Assembly (NCBI RefSeq): GCF_040954645.1
Contig: NC_092803.1
Span: forward strand, 66,299,427-66,363,426
Length of the DNA: 64,000 nt
Source of the DNA: Diabrotica undecimpunctata
Lineage: Eukaryota; Arthropoda; Insecta; Coleoptera; Chrysomelidae
Direction: 5' to 3'
A program made the position numbers and the translations under genes. The notes under the pieces were generated by a model. The model was given only the letters and a program-made list of their open reading frames with translations. It made no database searches and had not been told where the DNA came from. Shown in pieces: positions 38,330-51,210 of this stretch. The stretch's first letter is position 1. Every line of letters starts with the position of its first letter.

Positions 38330-38740
38330 TTGGCCATTCCACAGCCGGCTCTGGACGAGAGTTATTTGGTAGCTAATGCTCTTCTGGCAAGTTCATCGGC
38401 TCTTCCACTGCCATGTATTCTCTGGTAACCTTACATCCATACCAGTGTGACACTGTTATGTTCCGCCAGTCTGTTGAGTTCCTATCGGCATTACCATACT
38501 AGCCTAGAGTCCACCGTAGGGTTTATAAACATTGGTTTGCTTTCTACGTTTAGTATGTCTAAATCATGTTCCATAAAATGTAGTAATGAATCACCTCGTT
38601 CGTTGGTGCTTGTAATGCATCAGCTGAAATACCGCAGCCGATTATCAATTGCAGTCCAATTTTCCGACAGTCTCTAACTAACTCTTTCAACTCACTTGGT
38701 GGTGGTTCGGGATCATCATATAGGTCGTATACTGATCCGA
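38330..38740 (-). pseudogene. I-like retrotransposon deletion derivative (endonuclease joined to RNase H)
   Basis: The minus strand first shows an endonuclease segment (LVRDCRKIGLQLIIGC, then DLDILNVESKPMFINPT in a shifted frame). About 60 bp later it shows the last part of RNase H (VTLVWM-GY-RIHG, GRADELARRALA) followed by GPEPAVEWPKS-like residues. The RT between these domains, normally more than 2 kb, is missing. The frames are broken throughout. Confidence 0.6.
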
Positions 38741-38879
38741 TTTATCTCCTTTCTCTTTGGTCTTCATCTTTACCGTCGCGTCGCGTCGGTAAATGTCCTG
38801 AAAAAATATTTATCAACTGCGCAGTGTTTTGATATGTAATTTGACTATTATACAGATCCTCGGGACTTGGGCAAATCAA

Positions 38880-38881
<2 letters not shown>

Positions 38882-38978
<97 letters not shown>

Positions 38979-38988
38979 TATATATTTA
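38882..38988. repeat. (TA)n microsatellite
   Basis: About 50 TA units with single CA and AAA interruptions. Confidence 0.95.
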
Positions 38989-39079
38989 TAAACTCTCCAT
39001 CAATGCTGGATAGACCTCTTATTTTGTCCTTTTCAACCCAGGGCTCTTGTATCAAATCTACATCATATATCTTATTGAA

Positions 39080-39590
39080 TTTATTCTCTCAACTATAGCT
39101 TCCTCTAAAGAAATTAAAGAAACTCTAAAGAGAATATATTTTGAAAAGCTACCGACAGAAAACTCTCACAATGATGATGGAGAACGCACAGAACATGAGC
39201 TATTGGAAGAGGTAGAAACTAAGAAGAATGAAATAACAAAACCACCAACGAGAGAAGGTGATGAAAGTGCAGTCAAACTGCAGAAAAATAATAAGACTTA
39301 TTATTTTTCTGCAGTTTGATGTGATAGAATCCAGTTAAATGATTTATATGTGATAAAATACCCAAAGAATTGTTTAAGTTAGGAGGAAAAAAAAAATAAC
39401 GAAAAAGATATATGAGGTCTTACACAGAACATGGACACAGGAGAAAATGCCAAAAGAATGGAATAAGAGTATCATCGCCCAATCCATAATAAGGCTATAA
39501 ACTCCTGTGTGAAAACTATAGGGAAATCTCCTTAATGTGTTGTGGATATAAAATATTTACCATTAAACTTAATCGGAGACTACATCCTCA
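39080..39590 (+). pseudogene. RTE-like RT N-terminal fragment
   Basis: The first frame (to 39319) has YFEKLPTENSHNDDGERTEH and EVETKKNEITKPPTREGDE, the linker before the RT. After frameshifts, TWTQEKMPKEWNKSIIAPIH, then NYREISLM and YKIFTIKLNRRL match the W--g-i-P-yKKG...NYRGISLL...Kif region. Only the fingers part of the RT is left. Confidence 0.65.
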
Positions 39591-40050
39591 CACATTTTGT
39601 TAACAAAACGCTAATTGTTAAATACGCAACGGATTGTTAAATACGCTGTGATTTTTTTCGCTGAATGTAAAAAATTTCGTTTTTTATGTACCTAATCAGC
39701 AAGACAATTTATTAAATCGTTTTGTATTGTTTTTGACAAACCCGTGAACACACCTTCTGTTTTTTAAAATGATCCTGGATTTCCCGATTGCGTTTAACTG
39801 CAAAATTAAAAATTTCTTTAAAATAATTCATATTTGAAGAATTATGACTCCCATATTAAGTTTTTGTTTTGCTAAAATAATCGTAAAATCAATTTAGAAA
39901 TGAAAATAAAATTCTATTTTTTTAACTTCTTCATTATATAACTTATTGGATTAAGTAATATGTCCAGCTAAAGTACTGTCAATAGTTTGCGTATTTTTTT
40001 CTAACCTTTTTAAATCTAAACAAATGTGTAAATAATGTTCTTTCGAAGAT

Positions 40051-40260
40051 TCATTTTTTTTTGACACTAGCTGATAAATTTTTTAAATCTGAATATCCCT
40101 TACTTATCCAAACATTTTGCTTCACATTTGAAAGCACTAGATAAGGCCAATAAAAAATTATTACCGCATCATACAATATTGTTTTAACCGATCTCGAAAA
40201 TGGTCGATTATCCTTCTTATCTGTGAATAAAATTTGGTAATTTTGGGAACGAAACGCCAA
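40051..40260 (-). pseudogene. hAT-type transposase TTF/BED-like zinc-finger fragment
   Basis: The reverse frame contains WPYLVLSNVKQNVWISKGYS followed by DLKNLSASVKKK. This resembles the N-terminal TTF-type finger of hAT transposases (F/W--G-.DLK-LS---K-HE). Cysteines before it are not seen. It lies on the same strand as, but downstream of, the hAT gene at 41659-43926, so it is a separate fragment. Confidence 0.4.
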
Positions 40261-40659
40261 TTACAATAATTTCTAATGTTTCTTGATTTTGGCGCCTTGA
40301 GAAAAGCTTTTTAATCAAACTGCAGATTAATCGTTTAAAATTTTCATAACCCGAAGCCCGCCGGATGCGACCGAATTCATCGCCTATGAAAACGATGAAA
40401 TCATTGACTAGTCGTGAAGCCGTGTTGCTCCTGACTAAGCGTAAGACAGAGAAATGTATAGACGTTTTATTTTCTTTTAAGGCGAAAATTTGAAGTGCCT
40501 TTCAGCTACTACGAGGAGCGCAAAATAATTACTTTGGAGAGAATGAACTAAAACTTAGGAGAGAATGTAAAAAATAGCTCTTATATTTTAAATATGTATT
40601 ATGTCAAAATTTATAAATCACAATTTTGAAATAAGTAATTTATAATAATAAATAATTTA

Positions 40660-40885
40660 TTATTGTACATTTGAAGAGGTTAGGCGTCGCCTATATTGTC
40701 TACCCAGATGGGCCACGATGGGACGATTGAAGGATAGTATGAATGAGGAGACCAGAAATCTCCTTGGCAGTCGATCGTGGAAGAGAATGGCTACAGACCG
40801 TGACAATAGAGAAATTGGCTGATAGAGATCAGGGCTCGAATTGGGCTGTAGAGCCATACGATGGATGGATAGATAGTTTTTTCTG
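40660..40885 (+). repeat. Non-LTR retrotransposon 3' end remnant
   Basis: Forward frames give RLKDSMNEETRNLLGSRSWK and MATDRDNREIG, similar to the last residues of some non-LTR ORF2 proteins (..SW...AQDR--WR). It ends in a GATGGATGGATAGATAG tail. Too short to classify. Confidence 0.45.
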
Positions 40886-41350
40886 CAACACACTGAATGC
40901 CACTTATTAAAACACTTTAAAGTCAGTTACCCCAAGCCTCTTTGGTGGGATCAAGATTGCTCGAGACTGTTCACTGCACGGCAGAATACTCTATAAAAAT
41001 AGAAATGTCATTAAAATCACGATCATTTTCTTATCAAAATATAGCTGCAAAAACGAAACGTATTGTTGGACAAAAACAAAAGCTAATTTGGATATCATTT
41101 ACACAATAATACACAAAGTACTCCCTTAAGTAAAAATTATATTGAAAATATATTTGACAATTTAGCTCCTCTATTCCTCCATATGTTACTGGTACTCCAT
41201 TGGCTTTTTTGAAAACACCAAGGAATCTGCATTTCACATTCGATATGTAGAATTACTCAAACCATTGATTTATTCGGAATTTGATTTGGCCTTAAAATAT
41301 TCGCGTAACATCTCCCTCGGTGGATGGATTCACATAGAATACATTATATA

Positions 41351-41409
41351 CAGGGGCGGATGGGCAAGTAAAATTCTACCGGGAGAATAAACGACGGCGG
41401 CCCAAAATT

Positions 41410-41462
<53 letters not shown>

Positions 41463-43975
41463 TGGGAGTTTTTTTGATTTTTTTAAACTATAGAAACTTG
41501 AAACTTGGAATATAAAATACAAAGTTTGCTCTAGAAAATTCTATATTAAGATATTTAAGATATATAAATAACAAATTAATGTGTTATAAGCTATAGGTGA
41601 ATGAAATATCGTTTTACATATATAGCTATCACTAAATGGTAACCTATTATTTATTATATTAATACATTAAAGCGTCCTTCATTAATTTGGTTGTTTGACC
41701 CAAACGATTAATAATTTCATCATTGTTGATATCGCTCAGTATATCATTTTCAATATTCATCAGCATGAACGACTCGAGTCTATTATCAGACAAGGAGTTT
41801 CTTAATCTATTTTTGATAAATTTTAAAGTTGAAAACGATCGTTCACATGCCACTTGCGAGATGGGCAATGAAAGTATATATTGATAAGCCAATACCAGCG
41901 TGGAATAAGCCCCCTTAAACAAATTATATTTTAAAATTGAACCGTAGCAACAAATGACACAGTTCTGACATTTGTTAGATTCGATGCACACCCTTGATTT
42001 TGTACTCTGTTTTGTTATACAGTCATCTTCGTCTACATCTGACTGTGCAGAAGAAGAGTCGTCTAACCCCACATCAAGTCTAGCATAATTTACTTCATAT
42101 GAATCTTCAATTGTTAATTTAATATGTTTCCAGTTGCTTGCAAAGCTTGCTAACTCTTCTTTCAACTTTGCAGGAGTTGCAGAAGAATCAAACTGTATTA
42201 ATTTTTCTGACAATATTTTTAGAGAATTCTCAGGTAGCTCACCTTTGGCGATTTCTTCAAAATTATTTGGATCTAAAATGCTCAGATCCCTACATAATTC
42301 AGCGTTGTTTGCAAATCTTCTACTGATTGATTCTACTGCAGTATCCGCAATAACGTTAAAAAAAACAATTCTAAAATTTTCTTTTGGGCTTACTGGGATT
42401 TCATCAGAAGTTTTCTCATCAAAGAATTTCTTTTTCTTTTTTGATCGAAACTCGGGCAATTGTTCTTCAATAAAAAATTCGAAGTCTCTCCTTTCAAAAG
42501 AGAGTTTAGCCCACCCTACAAATTTATCTGCAGATGCTTCAATGTCTGGAAAATTTCGTTGCATTTTTTTTTAAACTCAGTATAGAATCATTAACCATAA
42601 AGTTACATTTTAATAAATCTAACCCTGTTGTCTGAATATATCTTGATAAAGGGCCTGTTATAGAGAACAGTTTTAAGAATATGTGCCCAATTAAAATATT
42701 TTCGTATTTCAGTAATTGTGCTTTGTAATTTGCAGCAGTCGCTCTTGCATCTGGCTTAATTTTTTGTGAATTTTCAATTGTATTAAGAATGTCAATTAAA
42801 TCAACGTACAGTGCTTTATTAGGTTCATTAAAATTACCAAAAATTTTACTGAGCGCTGCTTCCTTTGACCACCAACGAGTTTCTCCTATCAACTGAAGTT
42901 TCTGTGATCTAGCATTGTTGCCAATGTCCAACCAGTAACCCATGCGTTGATGAGATTCTTTAAAAAATGCTGCTATACAATTCAGTAATGAAAAAAATGA
43001 TGCGGCCTTAATGTGGGATTTAAAAATGTCTGTCAGAACAAGATTTAAAATATGCGCATAACACCAAACATGAACATGATTTGAATTTTCCTGGACCATG
43101 AAACTGGAGAATCCCGAATATCTCCCTTGCATATTAGCCGCCCCATCAGTAGAGTCAGCAATACAATTTTTTTCATCCAAACCATTTTTTACCAGTATGT
43201 CATGAATCATGGTATGGAATCCCTTCCCTGTTGAATTGTGACAAGGAACAACTGCAAGAAGGCGTTCGTGAATTGTTCCGTTGTAAACATACCTGAAATA
43301 AAATAAAATAAGCAAAGGTGAAGATTTTATTATACTTACAATTTAACATACCTTGTTACAACTGAACATTGGTCTGTTACTGAAATATCTTGAGTGCTGT
43401 CTATTTCTATAGAGAACATAGTGGCAGTCTGTATCTCTGAAGAAATCTTCTTTTGAATAATTTCTGTGATTATGACAATGATTGAATTTACAGTAGTTTT
43501 TGACAAAAATGTGTAGAAATTTCCAGCTCGACGTTTGATTTTTCTATTGTGATAACTTTTGCTTTTTTTAACAATGGCGTCCAAATGTTTCTTCAAAATA
43601 ACATCAAATTTCGATAAAAGTAAGATTATTTCCAAAAAATTACCATGATCTAGGTTTTCATTTTCTAGATTGTATGCAGCTTCATTTGCTGTGCCCCGAT
43701 AAGAAAGTCCTCGTTTGCCAATTAGTTTTATAACATCAATAATAACATCCAAAACGTGCCGATTGCTTGCAACTTTTTTATTTCTCATTTCAACAACGTT
43801 TCCAAAAAGTATTTTTTCAATTGTTTGATTTTTAATATACATGAAATATGTTTCGCAGTTTTTTCCATGACTGATTGAACTTTCATGCTCATTTATTCGC
43901 TGATATACATGTTTCCAATCAGACATACCCCTTGCAAAAGCAGTATAATTTATATACCTTTAGTTGCTAAAATGG
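41351..43975 (-). mobile_element. hAT-superfamily element, 5' end not found
   Basis: The minus-strand transposase gene (separate entry) is followed downstream by a 3' terminus reading CAGGGGCGGATGGGC on + at 41351, a typical hAT inverted-repeat start. A (TA)n run (41413-41450) lies in the 3' untranslated part. No matching terminus was found up to the microsatellite at 44159, so the 5' end is probably lost. Confidence 0.6.
41659..43950 (-). pseudogene. hAT transposase (DUF4371 / dimerisation type) with a 59-bp intron
   Basis: On the minus strand, exon 1 (from about 43950; ARGMSDWKHV) has the DUF4371-like region ending SIEIDSTQDISVTDQCSVVT. A 59-bp intron (43351-43293, GTATGTT...TTTCAG) restores RYVYNGTIHERLLAV. 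The catalytic core follows with CIADSTDGAANMQGRYSG (the usual DGA-NM-G), VHVWCYAHILNLVL (C-H-LNL) and GETRWWSKEAAL (TRW). A one-base frameshift in an A9 run near 42570 separates the last part, which holds LPISQVACERSFSTLKFIKN and LRNSLSDNRLESFMLM, the hAT dimerisation domain. Apart from that frameshift and a missing N-terminal zinc finger the gene is complete. It cuts and pastes hAT elements in the nucleus. Confidence 0.88.
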
Positions 43976-44157
43976 CAACATCGTACATTTTTAATGATTT
44001 GTGGGTAAATCAAGATCATATAGATAAAATGACAGGTATAATTATTTGTCTAATAATATAACCACTAAAGAACCCATTACTTCCTACCTTATACTCGATA
44101 TGTATTTCGATGTCGACCATGGACGTAGTACAATCAACGCAGTAGCCCAGCTGGTTT

Positions 44158-44307
<150 letters not shown>

Positions 44308-44548
44308 AATGTATATAAACTCAAGTTTTTTTGAGTTGCCAACCGTAGTCCGTTTGAAGAGGTTTACTCTCCGGACACTGGAACTCACTTAAGCATGGGT
44401 GTATGTTACCTGAAGTAAAATCTAATTAAAATATTAAACATCATATAATATAATTAACAACATGTACAATCTTTGGTAACACATTACATTTTAAAGGGTT
44501 TTTACCCAAATATTTTGGTGGCTCAGGCATGGTAACCTGTATTTTAAC

Positions 44549-44574
44549 CTGATGATGGAACAGTTGTTCCGAAA
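44549..44574 (+). ncRNA. Hammerhead-ribozyme-like core
   Basis: CTGATGA (44549-44555), a hairpin (44556-44570, GGAAC-AGTT-GTTCC, five perfect pairs) and GAAA (44571-44574) come in immediate succession. After GAAA the sequence is ACGTTCGTGC, which lacks a clear NUH cleavage site next to a stem III. It may therefore be a decayed Penelope-type terminus. Confidence 0.4.
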
Positions 44575-44900
44575 ACGTTCGTGCTTGTAATGTTGCCCTT
44601 TTAAGGGTTTTTATAAAATAAAATATACCCACATACAAAGACTAACCTCTTTTGTTATACGTGGTATACAGCCAGCTACAGGAATTATTTTCCTTGTGGA
44701 TTTTATTAAAGTTATTATTGCCAATATGATCGCCAACGTTCGATAATCGGACAGGGTACCGAAAGAAGAAGATATAATAACTTGTACTGTATGTTCGGTG
44801 ATAATATTATTATGTTAGTATTACAATATATAAGATCACCAGTAATATGACGCATATGCGATTATACGAGTATATGATTCATTTTATTTTTATTGTTTAG

Positions 44901-45018
44901 GTTTGTGTTTCGTCGTGTCCATCTCAATTTGACTATTATGGGAATACTAACAAGTGCCCAAGTGAATACCTTTTTGAAGACAAGGAGTGCCCACCATATG
45001 TATTACCCAGTACATCTC
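44901..45018 (+). CDS. Ctl2: Choline transporter-like protein, exon 4 (extracellular loop)
   Basis: It follows TATTGTTTAG and ends at TCTC|GTAAGT. It encodes VCVSSCPSQFDYYGNTNKCP, SEYLFEDKECPPYVLPSTS and one extra base. This corresponds to the ICVEKCP...C...D--CP--l-PS segment of SLC44 proteins. All cysteines of the loop pattern are present. It enters in phase 0 and exits in phase 1, in agreement with exons 3 and 5. Confidence 0.95.
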
Positions 45019-45019
45019 G

Positions 45020-45780
45020 TAAGTAATTTTTCTTTTCTTAATCTGTTAACAACTGCTTGGTCGAGAATAATACAAACATAAAGAAGTCAAAGAGTTAACT
45101 TGTGTGGACCGTTTAATGTTTAAATATAGTTTGACAAATCAGCTGACTTATTTTGAAAAAGAATAATTAATATTTCATGACTTCGGTTTGATGGTCAATG
45201 AAGAAGAAAAAAATCTAGGGTATAGGTATAATAAATTGACAACATTGAAAAAAAAAAATACTTATACAGAAACACAACTGTATGCTAACAATAATTTTTT
45301 GGTATGTAAGTTTTTTTGAAGCAGCCTTTTTGGTACATGTAACAGCAGTACGATTAAATCTTCTCAGACAATTAGGATCATCAGGATACTTTAACTACTT
45401 AAACCAAAGCTTGTAAAAAAATTACGCAGAATAATGGATCATATTACGTACCAAAAACATTTTTAGGGTGTATCAAGAAATTTAATGACAGATGTATTGA
45501 AGAGATCTTTTCATTGTTAGAAAATAAGGTACACACTCAAAAGTAACGCTATTGGATTAAATTCCATTGGATGATGGGTAGGGAGAAGTCCATGTATCGA
45601 TACACTACGCGGAGCCACTCTATCACCTACAAAGTTATTTTTAAATGTTTCCTTTTGTCTCACCAATATTCTAAAGCTCTCTTCTTAAAGGATATTCGGG
45701 TGTGTTTGGTATTTTTTATTTGCAAGAGATCTGCTTTACGCCAACTACTTGGTTCCAGCGCTTCTTGTTTTTACAATATA
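45020..45780. other. Intron 4 sequence, no gene seen
   Basis: AT-rich with no recognised motif. From about 45790 on it grades into the 3' part of the degenerate Jockey copy. Confidence 0.4.
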
Positions 45781-45789
45781 TTCTTTAGA

Positions 45790-48700
45790 TAAACCCCAAT
45801 CAAGTAAATCCCAGCTCCACGAGATATGTGATTCCCGAAGATTCGCATGTGGAGACGGTACCTCCCTGACCTACAAACTACCTCCTCTCCACCCCAAATA
45901 TTGCAGACATAAGATTAGGGAAGCTTTACTAGATTTTTGATCTTGGATAACCTGGGAAATTGGACATCTGAGAGGCTTTTCCGCAGTGATGCCGCTTTAA
46001 TAGCGGTTTATCTATCTTTTTCTGAAAGATCTAATTTGGAGGAGAGGCAATTCTAGAGTTCCTCGCCAGCAAAGCAGTGGTTACTGGCTCTCGGCGCTGG
46101 GGTTTTGTGTGTGCCGGACTATCAGGGGGTCTAACTACCAAGCCCTTACCTAACGGTATATGGCCTCAACGCTCAATAATCGCAGTTACTACATCTGGGG
46201 CACCTGTAGAAAAAATTGCTGTCCTTTTTTGGACAATCTAAAATTCAGAAAAAGTTGATTCGATGATGTAAAGTGTTTTTGGATTTTTTCTTTTTTTCTT
46301 TAAACCTATTTTATCAACTAACCTATTCTAACTACTTTACTTACCAGCTTTAGTGTCATGCCACCTCGTTGAGTTCCGTTTCCTACTATGTGACTACCTT
46401 TTCATCTTTCTTTCTTCACTCTTCGGGTTGATACCCTAATAATTGGTGTCTGAATCTTTTGTGCTTTGCCGATCTGTTTTATCATAGTTTATCGTTCTTA
46501 GACTTTCATTCAGATGATTTATTAGTTCGTTGGATATTCTATACGCTTTTTCATTCATTTGATCTTGGATCGTTACCTCTTTGCTTTCTCTGTATACGAA
46601 CCTTTCAGATGTTCTATCCGGGTTCTGTTTCTATGTGGGAATGTACACAGCCTCTCTTATAATAGTGGTTTGGGCTAATTGGATCTTATTGCTGTTGGTT
46701 TCATACAAGTTCGGCTCCAAGCTACTGATCCATAAATTATGTCTGGTATGATGATGCTCTTTACCATTCTCAACTTCGTTTTCAGGCGTAACTTGCTATT
46801 TCTTCCAATAACAGGTCTTATCGTACTTAATAAAATCTTGTTCATTGTACTTTGGTTGACTTAAGTTCATTCACTTAAACATGATTGACTGTAGCTTCTA
46901 TGGGTCTAGTGCGATTTTCCATTGAATGCAGCAATCTTCCAACTGATTTAGCGCATGTTAAAGCATCTTCTCGCTAGGCTTGGATCTAGACTTCTCGTTG
47001 CTACTGCAGTGCCATCGGCGTATAGACTGAACATTGTTCGTGTGATGGTGGATCTGTCCGTGGTGTAGATGGTGTACCGAAAGGGTGACAGTACTCCTCC
47101 CTGCGGCACTTCAGCCATAATAATTCCTATTTCAGACAGAACGTGTCCTATCTGAACTCTAAACTTTCTATTGGTAGGTACGATAAGAGAAGGCATGCAG
47201 TTGCCTTGGTGTATCCAAGTTGACTAATTTTGAGGCCTATCATACCACACTTTGCTTAATGCCTTACTGACATGTGATATATCCCTCTGTGATATATTTT
47301 GTCAACCTTAGCACTTGCAGCTCGCTGGAGTGTTAACTTCTGAAACCAACTTGTGCTTTTGGTATCGTACCTACTGTTTCAGACTCTTCTTTTAAACTAT
47401 GTAGTATTACCGTCTCTCCAACCTTGCTTATTGATGATAGTAGGCTGTTTGGTCTGTAGTTTTGAGGCAATATGTCATTTTTTCTTGTTTTCCAAAGCAT
47501 TATTACTTGTGCTTATTTCCATGTCCTAGGACTTCTTCTTAGTCTGAGGATCGCATTTATGATTTAGGTGATGTATACGATCGCTTTCCCTGGTTATTTA
47601 AATATTCTTTTGACTTCTTCTGGAGAAGTGTGAGTTATTTCTATTTCTCCTTAATAATTTTCTGTGGCTTCATTCTATTTCGTATATAAAATCTAAATCT
47701 TCATCCTTTTGGTAGTTTAGCCTGAATTCTCTTTCCAGGGAATTTTTTATCGCTTTAGCTTTTCCTTCTGTTGCGTACGCTATCCCTTTTTAATGTACCT
47801 TTGTAATGATGGAATAGTTTTTTTTTATTTCTTAGGATCTGTAAGATATTCCCTATAGCCCGGCTTGTTTAGGTTTAACTGTTGAATAAACTCATCTTAG
47901 CATTTGGTTCTATGTTCTTGTAGCTATTTTCTCATCTCCCTGTTTAGTTGGTTTGCTTCTTTCCTTATTTCTGGATTTCTAGTTCTGATTTCTTCTGCGC
48001 ATCCTATTGTTTTTACTTATGCGTTCACCTAAGTTGTTACTTATCTCCTGAAATCTTCATTTTAGAGTTGGTTTTTCTTAAGTATACATTCTTCCAATTT
48101 TGCAACTTTTTTCCAGTTTATTGGCGCAGTTGTATGTTGGAATTCTTCACATATAAGTGCCTCCCTCCCTCTATAGTTATTATGATTGAATTCTGGCTTC
48201 CACTTCCTTCTAATACTGATTGTAGATCATACAGCATTTCTAGGTTATCCAGAATTGCTATGTTTTTTCCAGGGAAAAAATAGGTTTTTCTACTCCTATT
48301 AATATTGTATTGCCGTTGGCATCTAGTTTATTACATAGCATTCTTTCATTCCTATTTGTTGTTCTGTAGTGCCAGTTTCGAGAACTGGCGCTTAAGCTGA
48401 TCTATTATTATTGTTGGCTCTTATGTCTCCAGGAAAACATTTAGATCTTCGTTTTGGATTTGAACGCATGGTCTCTCTTAGGCTGAGATTATTTTGATGG
48501 TTCGTCCTTCTGTGTCTATTTATAATATTGTTGCTTTCATTGTTTCCAATCCACCCGGAGTGTGCATTTTGTTGTGTTTTATTCTTGTTCTGACTAGGAT
48601 TACTGTGCCTCCTGAGTTTACTCTAAAATCATTTCTGTAGATATTATATCCTGGAATTTTCATTCTTTTGTTTTTCGTCATTTGGAATATTAATATTTGT
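45790..48700 (-). pseudogene. Degenerate Jockey-clade element related to the intact copy
   Basis: The minus strand shows, in element order and in broken frames, KIPGYNIYRNDFRVNSGGTV and HTPGGLETMKAT (endonuclease, 48690-48520), then RT blocks down to VPQGGVLSPFRYTIYTTD (46948-47196) with the catalytic box mutated to YADGTAVA, and a GC-richer 3' region to about 45790. The same blocks in the same order occur in the intact element at 19766-22465 (KFPGYDIYR, GVPQGAVLSPYLYTIYTADT, YADDTAIA). The level of decay indicates a much older relative. ORF1 is not recognisable. Confidence 0.8.
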
Positions 48701-48719
48701 TTCTAGCCCTCATGTGTTA

Positions 48720-49770
48720 CCTTGTGGAATAGTGGAAATAACACGATCAGTTGGGTTGGAAAAATCGCAATTATGCGATTCTAAGAACTTTATTAATACT
48801 AATATACTCTACCCAAAGTATATAGAATTTGGTACAGCTATTAAATTACCTTATGTAATTGATTTAATATTTTGCGTTATTGTTTTACATATTTTAGATA
48901 ACTAAACGAGGAATATGTGTTGATAAAATCACATATCTCTATGAAAACAGATACAGTTTTCAAAGGAGAATACAGCTCTCAGTGTACTCTTTTTTTATGC
49001 AATTTGGCGAAACAAAACATTTAAAAGGGTTGTTTATGATGTAAAAAATAATTTAATTTGCTCGATATTTTTAATAGTGTTGCACATGAGTGCTATTTAA
49101 TATACAATATGTTATTAGTACTCTTCCGTTGTGTGTACAACATCGAGGACAGAAGAAAGCTAAGGAACAAGAAAATCTCACAAATAAGAGGAGATGAAAT
49201 TCAGCTCATCAAAAATTTTCTTCAGCCCTGGCATCTTTATATAACTGTTTTTGTACATGGAGAGATATCACTTTTCAGCGAAGATGACAATCCCCACGAG
49301 GTATTTGCCTGCAGTAAATACTTCTTTATTACCTCATAAGTATCTTCTTATTAACACACCAGCTTGTATTTTGGACGGTTTTTATTTCGAAACTCATATA
49401 TTTTAATAGTACGAATACATTTATTATTTCTCTTCACAAATATTCCTGGTCTGTCTCACACCACGCTTTTTTTTACGAATGTCTACCGCAAGAAATATTT
49501 ACATGAAAGTTGTATGTTAGCTGATCAACGTAATACATATATGGGTTTAGCACTGAGTTCGTATACAGTCTTACATTAATATACAGTTTTTGGTTAAATA
49601 TTAATTTAGGACATAGCGATATAATACAAATAGACTGTCTGTTGCAATATAGGCCTATTCCCCTAGTGCGATAGGGAAAACTGGCACAAAGCAGTCCCCG
49701 TATTTCTTTCTAATCGGCCGGGTTTATCGACCGGAATCCAAGAATCCCCGGAAAAAATCAGGCTACTACA
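48720..49770. other. Intron 4 sequence, no gene seen
   Basis: Short frames only. 49130-49320 has a better-composed frame (RRKLRNKKISQIRGDEIQLI), but I recognise no family. Confidence 0.35.
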
Positions 49771-49779
49771 AGATGATGG

Positions 49780-51210
49780 ACTGGAGGAACAGCTGAAAAA
49801 CATAAAATGGGACATCATCGGCCTCAGTAAAATAAGACGAAGATGAGAAGCCCAAATTACTCATAACTTGGTACACATATTTCATTTTAGAGATGAAGAA
49901 GACATTTCAAATTGTGGAGTAGGATTCATTATACATAGAAAGCAGACACAAAATATAGTTAAAATGATCAGCATAAGCCCGAGGATTGTGTGCCTCATCT
50001 TCAAACTAAATGTAATATTTAACCTTAAGATAATCCAGACATATGCTCCAACTACTACCCACTCAGATGAACAAATTGAAAAATTTTATGAGGACCTAGA
50101 AACAGCGTTTCATGCCACACAAGCATATTATTACACAACAATTATGGGTGACTCTAATGCAAAAATGGGGTTTAAATAAGATGACGTAGAAGTAGCAATG
50201 GGTAAGTATGGCTATGGCGAAAGAAATGTGCGGGGGCAAAGATTGCTGAACTTCTTACACCAGGGAAAATTTATTCATGATATTTCGATTTCGATAAAAA
50301 GCCTGAGCGTAAATGGACATGGATCAGCCTAGATGGCAGTGTCAACAATGAAACAGATTATATCATAACAAACAGAAAAGAAATAATCAAAGACATCGAA
50401 GTACTCAACAAATTTTCAATAGGAAGCGACCACAGATTAATCCGAGCTAAGATACTATTAAATGCCAAATCGGAAAGAACAAAGATGATCCTAAAAACAA
50501 GAAAAAAGGATTCCTCCAGAAAACAACGACATGTAGATAAAGATACACTAACCAGACATATTCAAAACTTGCAAGACGAAATAGAAGATGAAGATCAAGC
50601 AAATGATCGCATAATGAAGGCTCTAAAAGAAACAGAAAGGGAGTGCTGACGGAAGGGACGGAAAATACGGCTCCAACTACACCATGAAGAAATTAAATAA
50701 AGATATCCACCGGCTAATCCGAAAAGACGTAAGAGAAAACTTTAAAACAGAAAACAAAAGTTTAAAAGTTTTGAGGCGAAATACGAGCTACATAAACAAC
50801 AAAAATATGTACAAAATAAAAAACAAAGATGGAAACATTATTACTGATAGAACCAAAATCCTTGATGTTGCCGAATCCTTTTATCGCGAAATGTATGAAA
50901 GCACCGACGAAAAGCAAGATCAGCCCCTGCCTAAAATCACAAACCAGGGATCAGAATTAATGCCAGAAATAACTCCATACGAAATCAAAACGGCACTTTT
51001 AGAAATAAAAAAATAACAAATACCCTGGCGATGACGGAGTAGTGATCGAAGCGATCAAACGAGGTGGAAATAAAATTATCCAGGCTTTGGCGAAGCTTTT
51101 CACCGAATGCATCTACCAAGGAAAAACTACTTTTGACAAAAATTATCAAAAAAAGACTGGACGCTCAGATACAGCACTTACGACCACTTACTAGTGATAA
51201 AGAATCAAAT
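49780..51210 (+). pseudogene. RTE-like element: endonuclease and start of RT, internally deleted
   Basis: Forward frames in order: WDIIGLS-IRR, IIQTYAPTTTHSDEQIEKFY and YTTIMGDSNAKMG (endonuclease), then KWTWISLDGSVNNETDYI, FSIGSDHRLIRAKIL (the catalytic SDH motif is intact), a basic linker, and MYKIKNKDGNIITDRTKILD followed by NKYPGDDGVVIEAIKRGG (RT start). Near 51120 the frame jumps straight to TKIIKKRLDAQIQHLRPLTS, so part of the fingers region is deleted, and the rest of the RT is absent. Several stops and frameshifts. Confidence 0.8.
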
